The notes: generated by a model from the sequence alone, not told the origin. Positions 1 through 8,558 are shown, counted from the first letter of the stretch. The stretch is DNA of 64,000 nt from Pseudomonas parakoreensis (GCF_021602155.1 NZ_BQHY01000003.1:62001-126000), one strand, 5' to 3'. Program-made: numbers and translations.

Positions 1-1613
1 CCATCAGGGTCCTGGAAAGTGCTCTTCAGATCTGAGTAAGTGAGCACCCGTCGACCGTTGTTCCGCAAACCGATACCTGGATCGTTCAGTTTTGGCGTTG
101 GGTTCATGGCCTGCATGTCAACCAACGGGTTGTTGGTTTCGGACGCTGGGTGAGATTGCATCTCGCCTCCCATACCGCCCATCCCTGCCATCTGGCTGTG
201 GTCCATGCCGGCCATGTCGGACATGTCGCCTTTGTCCATCCCCGCCATCTTGCTGTGGTCCATGCCGGCCATGTTGGACATGTCACCTTTGTCCATACCT
301 GCCATCTTGCTATGGTCCATGCCGGCCATGTTGGTCATGTCACCACTGCCCATGCCGGTCATCCCGGTCATGTCACCTTGGTCCATTCCCTGCATCTTGC
401 TGTGATCCATGCCAGCCATACCTGACATGTCACCCTGTTTCATATCGCCGCCGCCCATGCCAGCCATGCTGCCATGGTCCATGCCAGCCATACCGCCCAT
501 GCCCATGTCATCCATGGTCAACAGCGGACGCGGATCGATCGCCGGTACCGGTGCTTTCAGTCCTTCACGAACTGCCAAGGTCCCCCGCGCATAGCCGGTT
601 CTATCCATGGACTGGGCAAAGATTGTGTAAGCCTCCTCGGTGGCAGGCTCAACAATCACATCATAGGTTTCTGCCACGGCGATTCGGAATTCATCGACAC
701 TGACTGGTTGGACATATTGGCCGTCGGCCGCCACCACGGTCATTTTCAAACCAGGAATGCGAACATCGAAATAGCTCATCGCTGAGCCATTGATAAAGCG
801 CAGGCGTAGCTTCTCGCCAGGCTTAAAAATACCGGTCCAGTTGCCGTTCGGCGCTTGGCCATTCATGAGGTAGGTGTAAGTATCCCCGCTGACGTCTGCC
901 AGATCAGTTGGGTTCATTTTCATTTCGGCCCACATTTTCCGGTCGGCGACGGCAGCAGACCAACCTTGCTTGCTGACGTCGTCGATGAAGTCGCCCACGG
1001 TACGTTTGTGGTGGTTGTAGTAGTCCGATTGTTTCTTGAGTTTGGCCATGACGCGCCCAGGATCCTCATCGGTCCAGTCAGTCAGCATCACCACATAGTC
1101 GCGATTGTATTGAAACGGCTCAGGCTCTTTCGAATCGATGACTATTGGCCCGTAAACACCTGCCTGCTCTTGCAACCCAGAATGGCTGTGGTACCAGTAC
1201 GTGCCGTTTTGATGCACCTTGAACTTGTATTCGTACATGCCGTCGGGCGCGATGCCGTGGAAGCTCAAACCCGGTACGCCATCCATGTTGGCAGGCAAAA
1301 TAATGCCGTGCCAGTGGATGGAGGTGTCTTGATCCAGACGGTTCTTCACGCGCAGAGTGACCGTCTCCCCTTCGCGCCAACGCAGCAAAGGCCCCGGCAA
1401 CGAGCCATTGATGGTCATGGCTGTGCGCGGCGAGCCAGTGATGTTTACCGGCGTTTCACCAATAAACAGATCAAATTCGTTGCCGGTGAGGACGCTCGGC
1501 AGGCCGGGACTGGTCACTGCCCATACAGGAGTGCGCCACAGACCAAGGCCACCAAGGATGCCGCCGGCGGCCAGGCCTTTAACGAATGTCCGTCTAGAGG
1601 TTTTGGAATGCAT
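1..1613 (-). CDS. copA: Multicopper oxidase CopA (copper resistance), C-terminus outside window
   Basis: Periplasmic multicopper oxidase that oxidises or sequesters copper. The ATG at 1613 opens a twin-arginine signal (SRRTFVKG), which suits export of a folded cuproenzyme. Cupredoxin domain 1 carries the trinuclear-centre motifs HWHG (about residue 99) and WYHSH (about residue 139). Residues ~368-480 form a Met-rich spacer with repeated units of the type MAGMDHSKM / MDKGDMS, typical of Pseudomonas CopA/PcoA. About 537 codons are visible. The last cupredoxin domain with the HCH type-1/type-3 motif should lie beyond base 1, probably followed by copB. A cop box lies ~140 bp upstream (1754-1769). 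Family assignment is firm; only the 3' end is missing. Confidence 0.95.
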   Translation of the reverse strand, partial: MHSKTSRRTFVKGLAAGGILGGLGLWRTPVWAVTSPGLPSVLTGNEFDLFIGETPVNITGSPRTAMTINGSLPGPLLRWREGETVTLRVKNRLDQDTSIHWHGIILPANMDGVPGLSFHGIAPDGMYEYKFKVHQNGTYWYHSHSGLQEQAGVYGPIVIDSKEPEPFQYNRDYVVMLTDWTDEDPGRVMAKLKKQSDYYNHHKRTVGDFIDDVSKQGWSAAVADRKMWAEMKMNPTDLADVSGDTYTYLMNGQAPNGNWTGIFKPGEKLRLRFINGSAMSYFDVRIPGLKMTVVAADGQYVQPVSVDEFRIAVAETYDVIVEPATEEAYTIFAQSMDRTGYARGTLAVREGLKAPVPAIDPRPLLTMDDMGMGGMAGMDHGSMAGMGGGDMKQGDMSGMAGMDHSKMQGMDQGDMTGMTGMGSGDMTNMAGMDHSKMAGMDKGDMSNMAGMDHSKMAGMDKGDMSDMAGMDHSQMAGMGGMGGEMQSHPASETNNPLVDMQAMNPTPKLNDPGIGLRNNGRRVLTYSDLKSTFQDPD

Positions 1614-1753
1614 GCCGTTTATTTCCAATCAGTCAAAAGGGAGCCGTTCAAATCAACCCGTGAGTTGGCAAGATGAGCTTCGCGTACCGAAAAAAAGACG
1701 AATTTTTCATTGCAAGCGAGCTCAGAAATTGCCACATCTAAACCACCTTCGTG

Positions 1754-1769
1754 ATTACATTTCTGTCAG
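1754..1769. promoter_or_regulatory. CopR-type cop box upstream of copA
   Basis: ATTACATTTCTGTCAG, one of five copies in this window of the motif ATTACWNTTNTGTCAG. It lies between the end of the PtrA-like gene and copA, ~140 bp before the copA start. The copRS genes at 9117-11191 are the obvious controllers. CopR binding is inferred from recurrence in front of copper genes and from known Pseudomonas cop boxes. Confidence 0.75.
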
Positions 1770-1790
1770 CTTGGCCGCGTGCCTGATCGT

Positions 1791-1997
1791 TCAGCAGTTT
1801 TTATGGTCCATCGCTTTGGCTTTGCTTTCAGCGACAGGCGGTTGAGCGCTCTGCGTTTGAGCTACCTGGTACGATTCCATCGAATTCGTCCTGGCCACTT
1901 CCATACGTGCGAAAGTCCGGTCACCACCGCCTTCAGCCATGGCCAGAGTGGAAACAGTCAGCGCTGCGACGACGAACAAGGTTTTGATGGTGTTCAT
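1791..1997 (-). CDS. Small periplasmic PtrA-like copper-induced protein
   Basis: A 68-residue protein with a Sec signal peptide (MNTIKTLFVVAALTVSTLAMA) followed by the motif EGGGDRTFARM. This N-terminal motif is found in Pseudomonas small proteins annotated as co-regulatory protein PtrA N-terminal domain, known to be copper-induced. The ATG at 1997 is chosen over the longer frame (2039) because it starts the signal peptide. The C-terminus holds a His and a Cys (MDHKNC) that could bind metal. A cop box sits ~126 bp upstream (2123-2138), and copA follows on the same strand. A related N-terminus (ESGGDRVIERM) occurs in the protein at 8559-8912. The molecular role is not known to me. Confidence 0.7.
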   Translation of the reverse strand: MNTIKTLFVVAALTVSTLAMAEGGGDRTFARMEVARTNSMESYQVAQTQSAQPPVAESKAKAMDHKNC

Positions 1998-2122
1998 ATG
2001 GGCTACCTCAGATGTGTGAAAATATCCCCTCTGAATCACATCATGGATTGGACTCTTTGGGGGTGAGCAAAAGACTCAGTTGGACTATAAGAGACACCCC
2101 CTGTCAGGAAGCTTAGGCCAAT

Positions 2123-2138
2123 ATTACAGTTGTGTCAG
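2123..2138. promoter_or_regulatory. CopR-type cop box upstream of the PtrA-like gene
   Basis: ATTACAGTTGTGTCAG, same 16-bp motif as at 1754, 8473, 9039 and 11348. It lies ~126 bp upstream of the PtrA-like start, in the 383-bp divergent gap (1998-2380) with the flgB paralogue. The rest of that gap is AT-rich and holds only a possible 14-residue leader ORF (2312-2356). Confidence 0.7.
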
Positions 2139-2311
2139 TTTGGAATATTTTTCTTGAAGTACACGCTATTTAATACGTATGGTCTCCATCTTTTCGCATT
2201 GCGCGACTTTTATTGAATATAAGATTGAAGTGTAATCATTGCTTTGGGTTCCATTAATTCTCACGGAGGCGATGTTCTAGGTCTCTGCATTAAAATTAAT
2301 AGGAGACTTGA

Positions 2312-2356
2312 ATGCTCTGCTGCAACAGCTGGGTGTTCAATGATCAAAGAAGATAG
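2312..2356 (+). other. Possible 14-residue Cys-containing leader ORF before flgB paralogue
   Basis: AGGAG stands 6 bases before an ATG that opens MLCCNSWVFNDQRR and a stop. It ends 24 bases before the GTG start of the flgB paralogue on the same strand. The good ribosome site and the paired cysteines suggest a short leader or metal-sensing peptide, but nothing else supports translation. Treat it as a candidate. Confidence 0.3.
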
Positions 2357-2380
2357 TAATGCCACCGAGGGTGATTAATT

Positions 2381-2794
2381 GTGAGTATTAATTTTGAGAA
2401 AGCATTAGGCTCCGCAGAAAGAGCGTTAGTTTATCGTGGCCAAAGAGCTGAGATCTTAAGTAACAATATCGCGAACGCTGACACTCCGAACTTCAAAGCC
2501 CAAGACTTGGATTTTTCTACTGTGCTCGCCAGCCAAACCAAAGAACCTGCTACCACTGCGTTTTCTTTGAAAACAACAAACGCAAAGCATTTTCTTAAGA
2601 AAGAATCGGCGGTGGCTATATACGGGCGCGACTTGCTTTACAGCACGCCGGCTCAGCCTGCCTTGGACCAAAATACTGTCGATCAGCAGGTCGAGGTCGC
2701 GAAATACACGGAAAACGCGATACGTTTCGATGCCGCTTTTACTCGGCTAAATGGAGCATTCAAGGGTTTGCTCAAAGCTCTGCGCGGTGACTAG
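2381..2794 (+). CDS. flgB: Orphan FlgB-like flagellar basal-body rod protein
   Basis: A 137-residue protein of the usual FlgB length. It has the rod-protein N-terminal signature NNIANADTPNFKAQDLDF and a C-terminal helix ending FKGLLKALRGD, as in pseudomonad FlgB. Rod proteins form the proximal flagellar axle and are normally encoded in flgBCDEFG operons. Here there is no flgC or other flagellar gene within reach, and the neighbours are copper-resistance genes. The start is GTG at 2381 with GAGGG ~10 bases upstream. It differs clearly from a typical core FlgB, so it is probably a second, horizontally acquired copy. Function in a flagellum is doubtful without partners from elsewhere in the genome. 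Confidence 0.85.
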   Translation: MSINFEKALGSAERALVYRGQRAEILSNNIANADTPNFKAQDLDFSTVLASQTKEPATTAFSLKTTNAKHFLKKESAVAIYGRDLLYSTPAQPALDQNTVDQQVEVAKYTENAIRFDAAFTRLNGAFKGLLKALRGD

Positions 2795-2904
2795 CAGCAT
2801 AGGCGCATGCGAGCCAACTTTGGCCGATACAGCGGCTCAGGTACTTTCGGATTCAAAGGTATTCACCATCAGACGACGCTCTACTCAGGAGCAGGCGTCT
2901 CCAT

Positions 2905-3105
2905 TCAATGGCTGATCTTGGAAGGAAAACCAACAGCCTCCACAGCTTTACGGAGCTGTTCAGCGTTTTCGCTACTTTCAACACTCACCTTACCGGTTGA
3001 TCGATCGACGGAGACCGTAGCGTTGTCGTCCAGTGCCTGGATCGCTCTGGTGATTTTGCCGACGCAGCTGCCGCAACCAATGCCTGATACATCTAAGACG
3101 ACCAT
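2905..3105 (-). CDS. copZ: Copper chaperone CopZ (HMA domain)
   Basis: A 66-residue cytosolic single HMA domain of ferredoxin-like fold. The metal site is GCGSC (CXXC) near residue 11, within GIGCGSCVGKITRAIQAL. It would hand Cu+ to a P1B ATPase such as the one at 5330-7687. The ATG at 3105 is chosen because GAGGG lies ~9 bases upstream and the HMA fold starts immediately. The longer frame to 3180 would run through the CueR-type promoter. Expression is expected to follow the MerR-type promoter at 3150-3180. Confidence 0.9.
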   Translation of the reverse strand: MVVLDVSGIGCGSCVGKITRAIQALDDNATVSVDRSTGKVSVESSENAEQLRKAVEAVGFPSKISH

Positions 3106-3149
3106 GTGAATTACCCTCGTGCTGAGCGGTGTCTTTTCCCCGCAGCGAC

Positions 3150-3180
3150 AGCATCGACGTTGACACCATGGCAAGGTCAA
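3150..3180 (-). promoter_or_regulatory. CueR-type promoter of copZ
   Basis: On the minus strand TTGACC (3180-3175) and GATGCT (3155-3150) are separated by 19 bp, the over-long spacer typical of MerR-family activators. The spacer carries an imperfect dyad whose arms read ACCTTGCCA and TGTCAACGT. This resembles CueR operators of pseudomonads. No cueR gene is in the window, so a chromosomal CueR would have to act here. Confidence 0.65.
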
Positions 3181-3410
3181 CGATTATCTAATCAAAGCCG
3201 TGAGCGCAGATTTCGAGAAGTTTTACGGGACTTGACCACTCGGCTGCTAATTAGCTCGCTACCATTTGAACGGTTTCCAGGAGTGCGCCCTATTGTTCTC
3301 GTCGGTAAAGGTCGGCTAACGGCAACATTGCGGCTCTCTCGCTTGATCCAACGATTTTGTATGCCTCTCGTTTCGTCAACGGCTTTGATCTGTCCTCCCG
3401 CGAACCTTGC

Positions 3411-3466
3411 ATAGGTATAGGGGGGAGGCCTATCATGCGACCCTATATAGGTAGGGGGGGTATAGC
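3411..3466. promoter_or_regulatory. Two G-tract operators for the RcnR/DmeR-type repressor
   Basis: Two AT-flanked G runs stand in tandem immediately before the repressor gene: one around 3411-3434 (TATAGGGGGGAGGCCTAT) and one at 3443-3465 (TATAGGTAGGGGGGGTATAG). RcnR/CsoR-like proteins bind G/C tracts flanked by such A/T-rich arms. The second tract abuts the GTG start, so it doubles as the Shine-Dalgarno region, and repressor binding would cover the translation start. The rest of the 361-bp gap from 3106 holds the copZ promoter and nothing else recognisable. Confidence 0.6.
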
Positions 3467-3742
3467 GTGGGTCATATCGCATCACACAAAGACGATCTTC
3501 TTAAACGTGTAAAACGTATTGCCGGGCAAATTCAAGCTGTTGAACGAGCATTGGAATCGGACTTCGACTGCGCCAAGACACTACATCTTGTTGCGGCCAC
3601 TCGGGGTGCCATCAACGGGCTGATGGAGGAGATCATCGAGGATCACGCACGAGCACATGTCGCGAACCCCGCGCTCAGCGAAGAAGAGCGTAACAAGGGC
3701 GTCGAAGAGCTTCTTGAAGCTATCCGCCGGTACTCCAAGTGA
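3467..3742 (+). CDS. dmeR: Metal-sensing repressor of the CsoR/RcnR family (DmeR-like)
   Basis: A 91-residue all-helical repressor. His3, Cys35, His60 and His64 are all present, which is the Ni/Co ligand set of RcnR rather than the Cu ligand set of CsoR. That fits the adjacent DmeF exporter 20 bp downstream. The start is GTG at 3467, directly after the G-tract operator, and the N-terminal His3 supports this start. Expected action: the apo-protein represses the dmeRF operon and Co/Ni binding releases it. The specificity assignment rests on ligand identity and neighbourhood. Confidence 0.85.
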   Translation: MGHIASHKDDLLKRVKRIAGQIQAVERALESDFDCAKTLHLVAATRGAINGLMEEIIEDHARAHVANPALSEEERNKGVEELLEAIRRYSK

Positions 3743-3762
3743 ATGCATCCAGGTAAACACGT

Positions 3763-4695
3763 ATGAGCAGGACCGACATCGATTACACACACGACCACGT
3801 GTTTCTAGGCTCAGCGCACGATGAGAATGCCAAGCGTACGCTTTGGGTTGTAGCACTCACGGTGGTAATGATGATCGGGGAGATCACCGCCGGCTATATC
3901 ACGGGTTCGATGGCGTTACTGGCCGATGGCTTCCACATGGCAACCCATGCCGGCGCATTGGGCATCGCGGCGGCCGCTTACGGATACGCAAAACGCCACG
4001 CTACCAGCCAGCGCTACAGTTTCGGTACAGGAAAGGTTGGAGACTTGGGCGGGTTCGCCTCGGCGCTGATTCTTGGCATGATTTCGTTGGGCATTGGCGT
4101 TGAATCGTTCATGCGTTTGTTGCAGCCAACACCGGTTCAGTTTGGCACCGCGACCCTCATCGCCGTTGTCGGTTTGCTCGTCAACATTGTCAGTGCCCTG
4201 CTGCTGGGTCATGGGCATGGGCATGGGCATGGACATGGACATGGGCACGACCACGATCACCCTCATGCCCACAACGGAAACGACAACAACTTGAGGTCCG
4301 CCTATGTCCACGTCGTTGCAGACGCGCTGACGTCGATTCTGGCCATCGCTGCCTTGCTTGCCGGTCGATATCTGGGTTGGGTGTGGCTCGACCCGGTCAT
4401 GGGTATCGTCGGCGCTATCGTTATCGCGCGTTGGGCCTGGACCTTGATGGGGGTAACTGCGGGCGTGTTGCTCGATCAGACCGACGCGCACGTTGCCGAG
4501 GAAATCCGCGAACTCGTTGAGAAACCTGGTGGCGCTACCATTACAGACTTGCACGTTTGGAGGGTGGGACCTCAAGCGTGCGCGGCGATCGTCAGCGTTC
4601 TAGGTGAAGCCACTGTGAACGCCGAGAGCATTCGTGAGCGTCTCAAAACAGTTCACGAAGTCAGCCACCTGACCGTCGAGTTCCGGCAGACATGA
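3763..4695 (+). CDS. dmeF: CDF family Co/Ni exporter DmeF
   Basis: A 310-residue inner-membrane cation diffusion facilitator (proton antiporter). Transmembrane helices begin at ~26 (LWVVALTVVMMIGEITAGYI). The metal-site motif is LLADGFHMATHAG in TM2, with the second site HVVADALTS in TM5. Between TM4 and TM5 (residues ~148-173) lies a His/Gly/Asp loop of alternating GH units, encoded by a tandem hexanucleotide repeat at ~4207-4262. Such loops select Co/Ni/Zn in DmeF. The C-terminal cytoplasmic domain (DLHVWRVGPQ) is present. It is transcribed with the DmeR-like repressor and probably with the two small genes that follow. Confidence 0.92.
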   Translation: MSRTDIDYTHDHVFLGSAHDENAKRTLWVVALTVVMMIGEITAGYITGSMALLADGFHMATHAGALGIAAAAYGYAKRHATSQRYSFGTGKVGDLGGFASALILGMISLGIGVESFMRLLQPTPVQFGTATLIAVVGLLVNIVSALLLGHGHGHGHGHGHGHDHDHPHAHNGNDNNLRSAYVHVVADALTSILAIAALLAGRYLGWVWLDPVMGIVGAIVIARWAWTLMGVTAGVLLDQTDAHVAEEIRELVEKPGGATITDLHVWRVGPQACAAIVSVLGEATVNAESIRERLKTVHEVSHLTVEFRQT

Positions 4696-4734
4696 CTCAG
4701 CGCCTGTCCAGCACAACCTCTATAGGACACACCG

Positions 4735-5106
4735 ATGCCGCCCGGTAAACGTGAACTGGCTCGGATCGAGCGCCAGTTGATCGTCACGCTCACCGACGCG
4801 TGCGAAACAGCAAAGGACGAGATAAAGGGGTTTATTTGGCTCACTCACACCGCTGACCTAAGTGCGTTGGCTGAAACCCTGAAGGTCATCTGGGTGTTCG
4901 AAACCCTGGCTGACAGGAAGCGGGCCGAGATTGACGCGAAGGCCCGCATCTTTGAGTTGACGGCGATCGCCTTGAAAGAGGCCAATCTTGACCTGCCTGT
5001 TTCAGACCGCAATGTCCGCTTTGACTCGGAGCAAGAGTGCCAACGCACGCACATAGGCGACTGGAAACGTCGCGTGGCTCAACTACATAAAGCTAAGGGG
5101 GACTGA
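4735..5106 (+). CDS. Conserved hypothetical protein in dme operon
   Basis: A 123-residue soluble, charged, mostly helical protein with no signal peptide or membrane segment. I recognise the type as a Pseudomonas conserved protein often placed beside metal-resistance genes (sometimes labelled Fis-like without good reason), but no catalytic or metal-binding motif is visible. It lies 39 bp after dmeF and 2 bp before the DUF1289 gene, so it is very likely cotranscribed. Confidence 0.7.
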   Translation: MPPGKRELARIERQLIVTLTDACETAKDEIKGFIWLTHTADLSALAETLKVIWVFETLADRKRAEIDAKARIFELTAIALKEANLDLPVSDRNVRFDSEQECQRTHIGDWKRRVAQLHKAKGD

Positions 5107-5108
5107 CC

Positions 5109-5309
5109 ATGGCAAAAGAAATCGAGAATCCTTGTATCTCGGTTTGCCAACTCAGTGGTGATCTGTGTGTGAGCTGCGGGCGGAATAAGGAAGACATCAG
5201 AAAGTGGAAGCGCATGAAGCGGCCCGAAAAAATGGCCGCTGTGCAAAGGGCGAATGCGCGCTTAAAGGGATTGAAGAAAGCACATGGATCGCCATTCCCC
5301 CCGAGTTAA
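5109..5309 (+). CDS. DUF1289 family small Cys-cluster protein
   Basis: A 66-residue protein with the DUF1289 signature PCISVCQLSGDLCVSCGR. The four cysteines (9, 13, 20, 23) are arranged to bind a metal or an Fe-S cluster, followed by a basic helix (RKWKRMKRPEK). The start ATG is two bases after the upstream stop, and it ends the presumed dmeRF operon, converging on the P-type ATPase. Function is unknown. Confidence 0.8.
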   Translation: MAKEIENPCISVCQLSGDLCVSCGRNKEDIRKWKRMKRPEKMAAVQRANARLKGLKKAHGSPFPPS

Positions 5310-5329
5310 AACCGCTGCAATTTTGAAGG

Positions 5330-7687
5330 TCAGTCAACTCGGGTATTCCTCAGCCTCAATGCATTGAAAACTACCGACGCGGAACTGACGCTCATGGCTA
5401 TGGCAGCGATCATTGGCGACAGGAGGTGCCCCGTCAATGGATAGAGCAAACCAGCGGCAAGAGGTATACCCATTGAGTTGTAGAGAAAAGCAAAGCCCAA
5501 ATTCTGGCGCATGTTTTTAACTGTGGCGACCGAAAGAGCTCGTGCTCGTAAGATCCCCATCAGGTCACCTTTGACCAGCGTGAGTTGCGCGCTATTCATC
5601 GCCACGTCAGTCCCCGTTCCCATGGCTATCCCCACATCTGCTCGCGCCAGGGCCGGAGCATCGTTGATACCGTCACCTGCCATGGCCACTTTTCGCCCGT
5701 GTTGCTGTAGGTCTGCCACCAGACGTTCCTTGTCTTGGGGTTTGACTTCACCGTGGACCTCTTCAATCCCCATCTCCCTGGCGACAGCCCGAGCGGTAGT
5801 AAGCCCGTCCCCAGTAGCCATGATGATTTTCACGTTGTGAGCCTTAAGCTTGGTGACGGCCTCTTTTGAGGTTGGCTTGATCGGATCTGATACGGCCAAC
5901 AAACCTGCCAATGCGCCGTCGACGGCGAGGTAGATAATACTGATGCCGTCAAGTCGCAACACCTCAGCGCGCTCTTGTAGGGAGTTGGTGCTCACGCCTG
6001 CGGCTTCCATCAACGCTGTGTTCCCCAGCTGGAGCTTCTTGCCATCGACAACGCCACTGACGCCGATACCCGAATCCGACTCAAAGGATTCGGGCTTGGT
6101 GAGCTTTATGTTCTCGGCTCGGGCGTGATCGACGATCGCATGTGCTAAAGGATGCTCGCTGCCCTGATCAAGGCTGGCAGCCAGGTGAAGGACGTCGTCG
6201 GGATTGAAGGTGGGAGTGGCCTCCACGCTGTGAAACACGGGCCGTCCCTCTGTCAGGGTGCCTGTCTTGTCGACAATCAGCGTGTCGATTCTGCAAAGGC
6301 TTTCAATTGCACTGGCATCTCTGAACAAAACACCCATGCTGGCTGCTTTACCTGTCGACACCATGATCGACATAGGCGTAGCAAGTCCCAACGCACAGGG
6401 ACAAGCGATGATCAGCACGGCGACAGCGTTGATTAGACCAAACACCCAACTGGGCTCAGGGCCGAAAAGCCCCCAACCGATAAATGTCATTATCGCAATC
6501 GCGATAACACCCATCACGAAGTAGCCGGCAATCGAGTCGGCCATTCGTTGCATCGGCGCCTTGGAACGCTGAGCTCTCGCGACCATCTGTACGATCTGGG
6601 ACAGCATGGTTTCGGCACCGACCTTCTGGGCCTCCATCACCAGGCTCCCATGCGTATTCAGCGTGGCGCCGATCAGGCTATCTCCAGCTTTCTTCATTAC
6701 CGGGACTGGCTCGCCAGTGAGCATCGACTCATCCACCGCACTTTCACCCTCAAGTACCGAACCATCAACTGGCACCTTTTCACCCGGTCTGACCCGTAAG
6801 TGGTCTCCCAGGTGCACATGTGTGAGAGGAATGTCTTCCTCCTGGCCATCGGCATTGATCCGGCGTGCAGTTTTGGGCGAAAGGCCGAGAAGAGACTTAA
6901 TGGCGGCGGAAGTTTGTGATCGGGCTTTGAGCTCAAGGATCTGGCCAAGCAACGTGAGCGAGATGATGACCGCTGCCGCTTCGAAGTAAACGCCGATACG
7001 TCCATCTTGCATGAAATTGGAGGGAAAACTTTGGGGGAAGAGCGTTGCTATGACGCTGTACAGATAAGCTGCGGCGGTGCCCAACCCAATCAGAGTCCAC
7101 ATGTTGGGACTGCGATTTTTAACCGAGGCCAGTCCCCTTACAAAAAAAGGCCATCCTGCCCATAAGGTCACGGGTGTCGCCAGAGCGAACTCGATCCAGT
7201 TTTGAGCCGAACCATGAAGAAGTTGTAACGAGTGACCCGCCATCGCGAGCACGGTTACGACCACGGTTAAGGGCAGCGACCACCAGAAGCGGCGATTGAA
7301 ATCCCGGAGTTCAGGATTTTCTTCTTCATCAAGCGCCGGCATGACAGGCTCTAGTGCCATGCCACATTTAGGACAGTTACCGGGGCCGGTCTGCCGTATT
7401 TCAGGATGCATCGGGCACGTAAATTCAGTGCCCGTTTGTACCGCAGACTCCGGCGTTGTGCTGCCTGACTCGTTGCGCACCACGTGGCCACTGTAGCGCT
7501 CAGGGTCCGCTCGAAACTTCTCCTGACATTTCAGGCTACAGAACCGATACGTCTGTCCTTGGTAAGTCTCAGCAAATTTACTCGACGAAGTGACTGCCAT
7601 TCCACACACCGGGTCATGTAGATCAGCATCATCCCGGGAAGCAGCATGGGTGTGATTATGGTCGTGATGGCCAGAGGTGGTAGGCAT
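5330..7687 (-). CDS. Cu+/Ag+-exporting P1B-type ATPase with YHS and heavy-metal-binding N-terminus
   Basis: A 785-residue inner-membrane ATPase. The His-rich start (HHDHNHTHA) is followed by a YHS domain (DPVCGMAV, ~26-65), then a heavy-metal-binding domain (TCPMHPEI ... [10 protein letters not shown], ~89-115). The core has the A-domain TGEP, the membrane CPC site ([13 protein letters not shown]), phosphorylation motif DKTGTLTEG, and [13 protein letters not shown] with this C-terminal membrane pattern indicates a P1B-1 (Cu+/Ag+) pump of the CopF/SilP type, which carries YHS instead of HMA domains. AAGGGG precedes the ATG at a normal distance. No cop box or MerR-type promoter is visible in the 180 bp upstream. 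Confidence 0.93.
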   Translation of the reverse strand: MPTTSGHHDHNHTHAASRDDADLHDPVCGMAVTSSSKFAETYQGQTYRFCSLKCQEKFRADPERYSGHVVRNESGSTTPESAVQTGTEFTCPMHPEIRQTGPGNCPKCGMALEPVMPALDEEENPELRDFNRRFWWSLPLTVVVTVLAMAGHSLQLLHGSAQNWIEFALATPVTLWAGWPFFVRGLASVKNRSPNMWTLIGLGTAAAYLYSVIATLFPQSFPSNFMQDGRIGVYFEAAAVIISLTLLGQILELKARSQTSAAIKSLLGLSPKTARRINADGQEEDIPLTHVHLGDHLRVRPGEKVPVDGSVLEGESAVDESMLTGEPVPVMKKAGDSLIGATLNTHGSLVMEAQKVGAETMLSQIVQMVARAQRSKAPMQRMADSIAGYFVMGVIAIAIMTFIGWGLFGPEPSWVFGLINAVAVLIIACPCALGLATPMSIMVSTGKAASMGVLFRDASAIESLCRIDTLIVDKTGTLTEGRPVFHSVEATPTFNPDDVLHLAASLDQGSEHPLAHAIVDHARAENIKLTKPESFESDSGIGVSGVVDGKKLQLGNTALMEAAGVSTNSLQERAEVLRLDGISIIYLAVDGALAGLLAVSDPIKPTSKEAVTKLKAHNVKIIMATGDGLTTARAVAREMGIEEVHGEVKPQDKERLVADLQQHGRKVAMAGDGINDAPALARADVGIAMGTGTDVAMNSAQLTLVKGDLMGILRARALSVATVKNMRQNLGFAFLYNSMGIPLAAGLLYPLTGHLLSPMIAAIAMSVSSASVVFNALRLRNTRVD

Positions 7688-7867
7688 GTCTATTCCCCTT
7701 GTAAGGTGCTACTAGAAATGAGCATATTCAGTACAACGCTGATTTGCGGCTCCACAGTGGTGCGGTGATGTTTCCGCACGGACCCCGGCTGAGAAGCGTT
7801 GCTATGTTACTTGCGACTTAGCGTAGCCAACTCTTGCGTCGGGCCGGCAGAAACAGCCGACTCCGGT

Positions 7868-8401
7868 TTATTTCAGATCAAATTCGCCGACCATTCCCGA
7901 TTGGTAATGCCCCGGCACGTTGCAGGCAAACTGAAGCCCTGCACTGTCGTTGAAGGTCCAGATCAGCTCTTGGGTTGAGCCAGGCTCAATCAGGACACTG
8001 TTAGGGTCGTCATGCTCCATTGCGACCATCTTCATTCCGCCCATGCCGTGGCTCATGCCGCTCATCTTCCCGGTACCGGTAGGGCTTAATGTTCCGTTCT
8101 TGAACATGCTTGCCATTTCTTTCTGGTGTGCTGCATGAGCAGCGGCTTTGCCGATGTTGAACTCATGCAGCAGCGAACCCTCGTTGCGAAGGACAAAGCG
8201 GATTGTTTCACCAGGTTTTACGTCGATGCTTTTAGGCTTGAAAAAAATGTCGCCCATCTCGACCTCTACAGTGCGGGTAACGTCAGAGGCCACACCAGGC
8301 TGGCCTATGTCGTCTTGTCCATGCCCAGCATTAGCCATAGCCGTAGCAGCGAAAAAAAGGGTCATTGCTGCGATGAACGGGGTAGCGAGCGTAGTTTTCA
8401 T
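7868..8401 (-). CDS. Periplasmic cupredoxin (CopI-like copper tolerance protein)
   Basis: A 177-residue secreted blue-copper fold protein. The signal peptide MKTTLATPFIAAMTLFFAA is followed by a single cupredoxin domain with type-1 copper ligands: His in LLHEFN, then C-x4-H-x4-M in CNVPGHYQSGM. A Met/His-rich insert (MSGMSHGMGGMKM) lies in mid-domain. The start ATG at 8401 is chosen over 8428 because AGGTCACC precedes it and the signal peptide begins there. A cop box is ~72 bp upstream (8473-8488). It resembles CopI-type proteins that protect the periplasm from Cu. Confidence 0.88.
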   Translation of the reverse strand: MKTTLATPFIAAMTLFFAATAMANAGHGQDDIGQPGVASDVTRTVEVEMGDIFFKPKSIDVKPGETIRFVLRNEGSLLHEFNIGKAAAHAAHQKEMASMFKNGTLSPTGTGKMSGMSHGMGGMKMVAMEHDDPNSVLIEPGSTQELIWTFNDSAGLQFACNVPGHYQSGMVGEFDLK

Positions 8402-8472
8402 GGTGACCTCAGGAATACGTGGGAACATTGGCTATGCTAATGATGCTCAGCTGCCAGCTAACTGACTTGGGC

Positions 8473-8488
8473 ATTACTTCTTTGTCAG
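8473..8488. promoter_or_regulatory. CopR-type cop box upstream of cupredoxin gene
   Basis: ATTACTTCTTTGTCAG matches the five-copy motif and lies ~72 bp before the cupredoxin start at 8401, in the 157-bp gap between 8402 and 8558. Confidence 0.7.
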
Positions 8489-8558
8489 TTTTCTAAATAG
8501 ATACGGCGTCCAATTGACGCCGCAACAAGATGCTGACAAGTACTTATCCTGGGGGCGT

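Noticed and set aside
180-510. Tandem DNA repeats that could suggest a CRISPR or satellite array
   Set aside because: The units are in frame within copA and encode Met-rich repeats; there are no unique spacers of constant length.
92-703. Open frames on the plus strand opposite copA, including a 203-codon one with repeated HAGH/PCRPC units
   Set aside because: They mirror the Met-rich repeats of CopA on the other strand; the minus-strand frame has a Tat signal and multicopper oxidase motifs.
4207-4262. Hexanucleotide repeat (CATGGG) as a separate repeat element
   Set aside because: It encodes the His-Gly loop of DmeF and is explained by that protein.
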